From NCBI GenBank assembly GCA_003645555.1, contig QNFN01000092.1, positions 1 to 7,173 on the forward strand: 7,173 bases of DNA, given 5' to 3'. Below the pieces are notes generated by a model. That model saw only the letters and a program-made list of their open reading frames with translations. It was not told where the DNA came from and made no database searches. The position numbers and the translations under genes were made by a program. Origin of the DNA: Gammaproteobacteria bacterium. Its GTDB lineage: Bacteria; Pseudomonadota; Gammaproteobacteria; QNFN01. Numbering within the stretch: position 1 is the stretch's first letter; every line of letters starts with the position of its first letter. This document shows positions 5,568 to 7,173 of this stretch, one piece after another.

Positions 5568-6476
5568 ATGCAAAGTTTTTCCGTGGCCGTGATCGGCCTC
5601 GGGGCGATGGGCCTCGGCATCGCCCGGTCGTCCTTGCGGGCAGGACTCGGCACCACCGGTTGTGATCTGCGTGAAGAAGCGCTCGAGGCCCTCGCAGCGG
5701 ACGGCGGACGGTCGTGCCGCTCCCCGGCCGAGACCGCCACGGGCTGCGATGCCCTGGCGATCGTGGTCGTCAACGCGGCGCAGACCGAGTCCGTACTGTT
5801 CGGTCCTGACGGCGCCGCCTCAGCGCTGCGCAAGGGTGCCGTTGTCCTTGGCTGTGCCACCGTGCCACCGGCCTTCGCCCGTGACATCGGCCAACGTCTC
5901 ACCAAACTCGGGCTGCTCTACCTCGATGCCCCGATCAGCGGCGGCGCGGTCAAGGCAGCGGCCGGCGAACTGTCGGTCATGGCCTCTGGATCGAGCGAGG
6001 CATTCACCGCCGCCCGTCCGTTGCTGGATGCTATCGCCGCGACGGTCCACGAACTTGGCACTGAACCAGGCCAGGGATCGACCATGAAGATGGTCAACCA
6101 ATGCCTGGCCGGCGTGCATATCGCTGCCGCAATGGAGGCGCTGGCACTCGGCATCCGCTCGGGTCTCAATGCCAACCGGGTGTTTGATGTCATCACCCAC
6201 TCGGCCGGCAATTCGTGGATGTTCGAGAACCGCGTGCCGCACGTGCTTAACGCCGATTACGCGCCACGCAGCGCCATCGACATTTTCGTCAAGGACCTGG
6301 GCATCGTGCTCGACGCCGGCCACGGCAGCGACTTCCCGCTACCGATTACCGCTGCCGCCCACCAGCAATTTCTTGCCGCCGCCGGCATGGGCCTCGGACG
6401 CGAGGACGACGCCGCAGTGGTCAAGGTCTACCAGACACTCGGTGGCATCACACTGCCCGGCGACGACGGGGAGTAA
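5568..6476 (+). CDS. ltnD: L-threonate dehydrogenase (3-hydroxyacid dehydrogenase family)
   Basis: A 302-residue NAD-dependent dehydrogenase of the 3-hydroxyisobutyrate dehydrogenase family, expected to oxidise L-threonate at C2 to 2-oxo-tetronate in the cytoplasm. It has the N-terminal dinucleotide motif GLGAMG (residues 10-15), the substrate motif DAPISGG (120-126) and the catalytic lysine K174 in GSTMKMVNQ. The blocks AGVHIAAAMEALAL, HSAGNSWMFENR and PRSAIDIFVKDLGIV are what I recall of the LtnD (YgbJ) branch and distinguish it from tartronate semialdehyde reductase (GarR/GlxR). Length is normal. The next gene starts five bases after the stop and encodes the isomerase of the same pathway, which strongly supports the call. 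Tartronate semialdehyde reductase remains the main alternative, since that enzyme also neighbours a hydroxypyruvate isomerase-like gene in some genomes. Confidence 0.88.
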   Translation: MQSFSVAVIGLGAMGLGIARSSLRAGLGTTGCDLREEALEALAADGGRSCRSPAETATGCDALAIVVVNAAQTESVLFGPDGAASALRKGAVVLGCATVPPAFARDIGQRLTKLGLLYLDAPISGGAVKAAAGELSVMASGSSEAFTAARPLLDAIAATVHELGTEPGQGSTMKMVNQCLAGVHIAAAMEALALGIRSGLNANRVFDVITHSAGNSWMFENRVPHVLNADYAPRSAIDIFVKDLGIVLDAGHGSDFPLPITAAAHQQFLAAAGMGLGREDDAAVVKVYQTLGGITLPGDDGE

Positions 6477-6481
6477 AGACC

Positions 6482-7173
6482 ATGCCACGCTTCGCCGCCA
6501 ACCTGACGATGCTGTTCAACGAGGTGCCATTCCTTGAGCGCTTCGGTGCCGCTGCAGAGGCCGGCTTTCGCGGCGTCGAGTTCCTGTTCCCCTATGACTA
6601 CCCAGCCGAGGCGATTGCCGGGCAACTCGAGGACCACGGCCTGCAACAGGCGCTGTTCAACCTGCCGCCCGGCATTTGGGATGCTGGTGAGCGCGGGCTT
6701 GCGGCGCTTCCCGACCGACGCGGGGAGTTCCAGGACTCCGTCGAAATAGCCCTCGACTATGCCCGCACGCTGCACTGCCCAACCCTGCATGTCATGGCCG
6801 GGCTGGTCGTCGAGGAGAAACACCGGTCAACCATGCGCGAGACCTATATCGACAACCTGCGCTTTGTTGCCGATGCCTGCGCCGCCGACAACATCAGTGT
6901 GGTCATCGAGCCACTGAACGACCGTGATGTGCCCGGCTACTTTCTGCCACACGTGGACACAGCCGCCGAAATCATCGCCACTGTCGAGCGACCCAATATC
7001 GGACTGCAGTTCGACTTCTATCATGTGCAGATCATGGACGGTGACCTGGCCCGACGCCTCGAGCGCCATCACGATGTCATCCGTCATGTACAGATTGCCG
7101 GAGTGCCGGAACGGCACGAGCCCGATGTCGGCGAGGTCGCCTACTCATACCTGTTCGAGTTGCTGGACAAGCT
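6482..7173 (+). CDS. otnI: 2-oxo-tetronate isomerase (hydroxypyruvate isomerase family), 3'-truncated
   Basis: The first 230 residues of a TIM-barrel isomerase, cut by the right edge; the family is about 258 residues long, so only the end is missing. It should convert 2-oxo-tetronate to 3-oxo-tetronate, the step after LtnD. It opens with MPRFAANLTMLFNEVPFLERF, typical of the Hyi/OtnI family, followed by VEFLFPYDYP, LHVMAGLV, VIEPLN (with active-site E143), QFDFYHVQ (D178, H181) and GVPERHEPDVGE. The second catalytic Glu would lie beyond the window. GGGGAG (6468-6473), inside the last codons of ltnD and eight bases before the ATG, is its ribosome site, so the two are translated from one message. 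Plain hydroxypyruvate isomerase (hyi) is the alternative; the LtnD neighbour and close similarity by eye to YgbM favour OtnI. Confidence 0.88.
   Translation, partial: MPRFAANLTMLFNEVPFLERFGAAAEAGFRGVEFLFPYDYPAEAIAGQLEDHGLQQALFNLPPGIWDAGERGLAALPDRRGEFQDSVEIALDYARTLHCPTLHVMAGLVVEEKHRSTMRETYIDNLRFVADACAADNISVVIEPLNDRDVPGYFLPHVDTAAEIIATVERPNIGLQFDFYHVQIMDGDLARRLERHHDVIRHVQIAGVPERHEPDVGEVAYSYLFELLDK

Noticed and set aside
5820..6323. A 167-codon open frame on the - strand
   Set aside because: It is antisense to ltnD, whose family motifs are uninterrupted.
1..7173. CRISPR arrays, tRNA or rRNA genes, insertion sequences
   Set aside because: No regularly spaced repeats, cloverleaf, rRNA segment, transposase or paired terminal repeats were found on reading either strand.

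Overview
This 7.2-kb window is high-GC bacterial chromosome, densely coded on both strands. Several features suggest a respiring Pseudomonadota, most likely a gammaproteobacterium: a NapC/NirT-type membrane tetrahaem cytochrome, a Sec-exported dihaem cytochrome, a Tat-exported enzyme and a lipobox lipoprotein. No rRNA, tRNA, transposase or CRISPR array is visible, so the taxonomic statement is inference from gene families only.

Layout. (1) Bases 1-800 (+): the 3' part of a nitrilase gene with a good intrinsic terminator at 812-842. (2) 850-1401 (-): a lipoprotein of unknown function. (3) 1402-1641: a gene-free stretch of visibly lower GC that carries several inverted repeats, one of them followed by a T-run on the + strand. 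(4) 1642-3066 (-): an FAD-linked 2-hydroxyacid dehydrogenase of the GlcD/D-2-hydroxyglutarate dehydrogenase type. (5) 3170-3984 (+), divergent from it: two overlapping paralogous zinc deaminase genes. The first encodes a cytosolic protein; the second carries a twin-arginine signal. (6) 4027-5385 (-): a dihaem cytochrome c gene followed by a NapC-like tetrahaem cytochrome gene, separated by an intrinsic terminator-like hairpin. (7) 5568-7173 (+), divergent from the cytochromes: an L-threonate dehydrogenase (ltnD) and a 2-oxo-tetronate isomerase (otnI) that runs off the right edge.

How the parts work together. The cytochrome pair reads as a quinol-to-periplasm electron line: the NapC-like protein would take electrons from the quinone pool, and the soluble dihaem protein would pass them on to a partner that is not in the window. 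ltnD-otnI is the start of a four-carbon acid-sugar catabolic operon; the kinase (otnK) and aldolase (otnC) would be expected just beyond the right edge. The deaminase pair is the most unusual item: a tandem duplication in which one copy has been directed out of the cytoplasm.

Limits. All family calls are made by recognising motifs in the translated sequence. Substrates of the nitrilase, the flavin enzyme and the deaminases cannot be read from sequence alone. Promoters could not be assigned with confidence.
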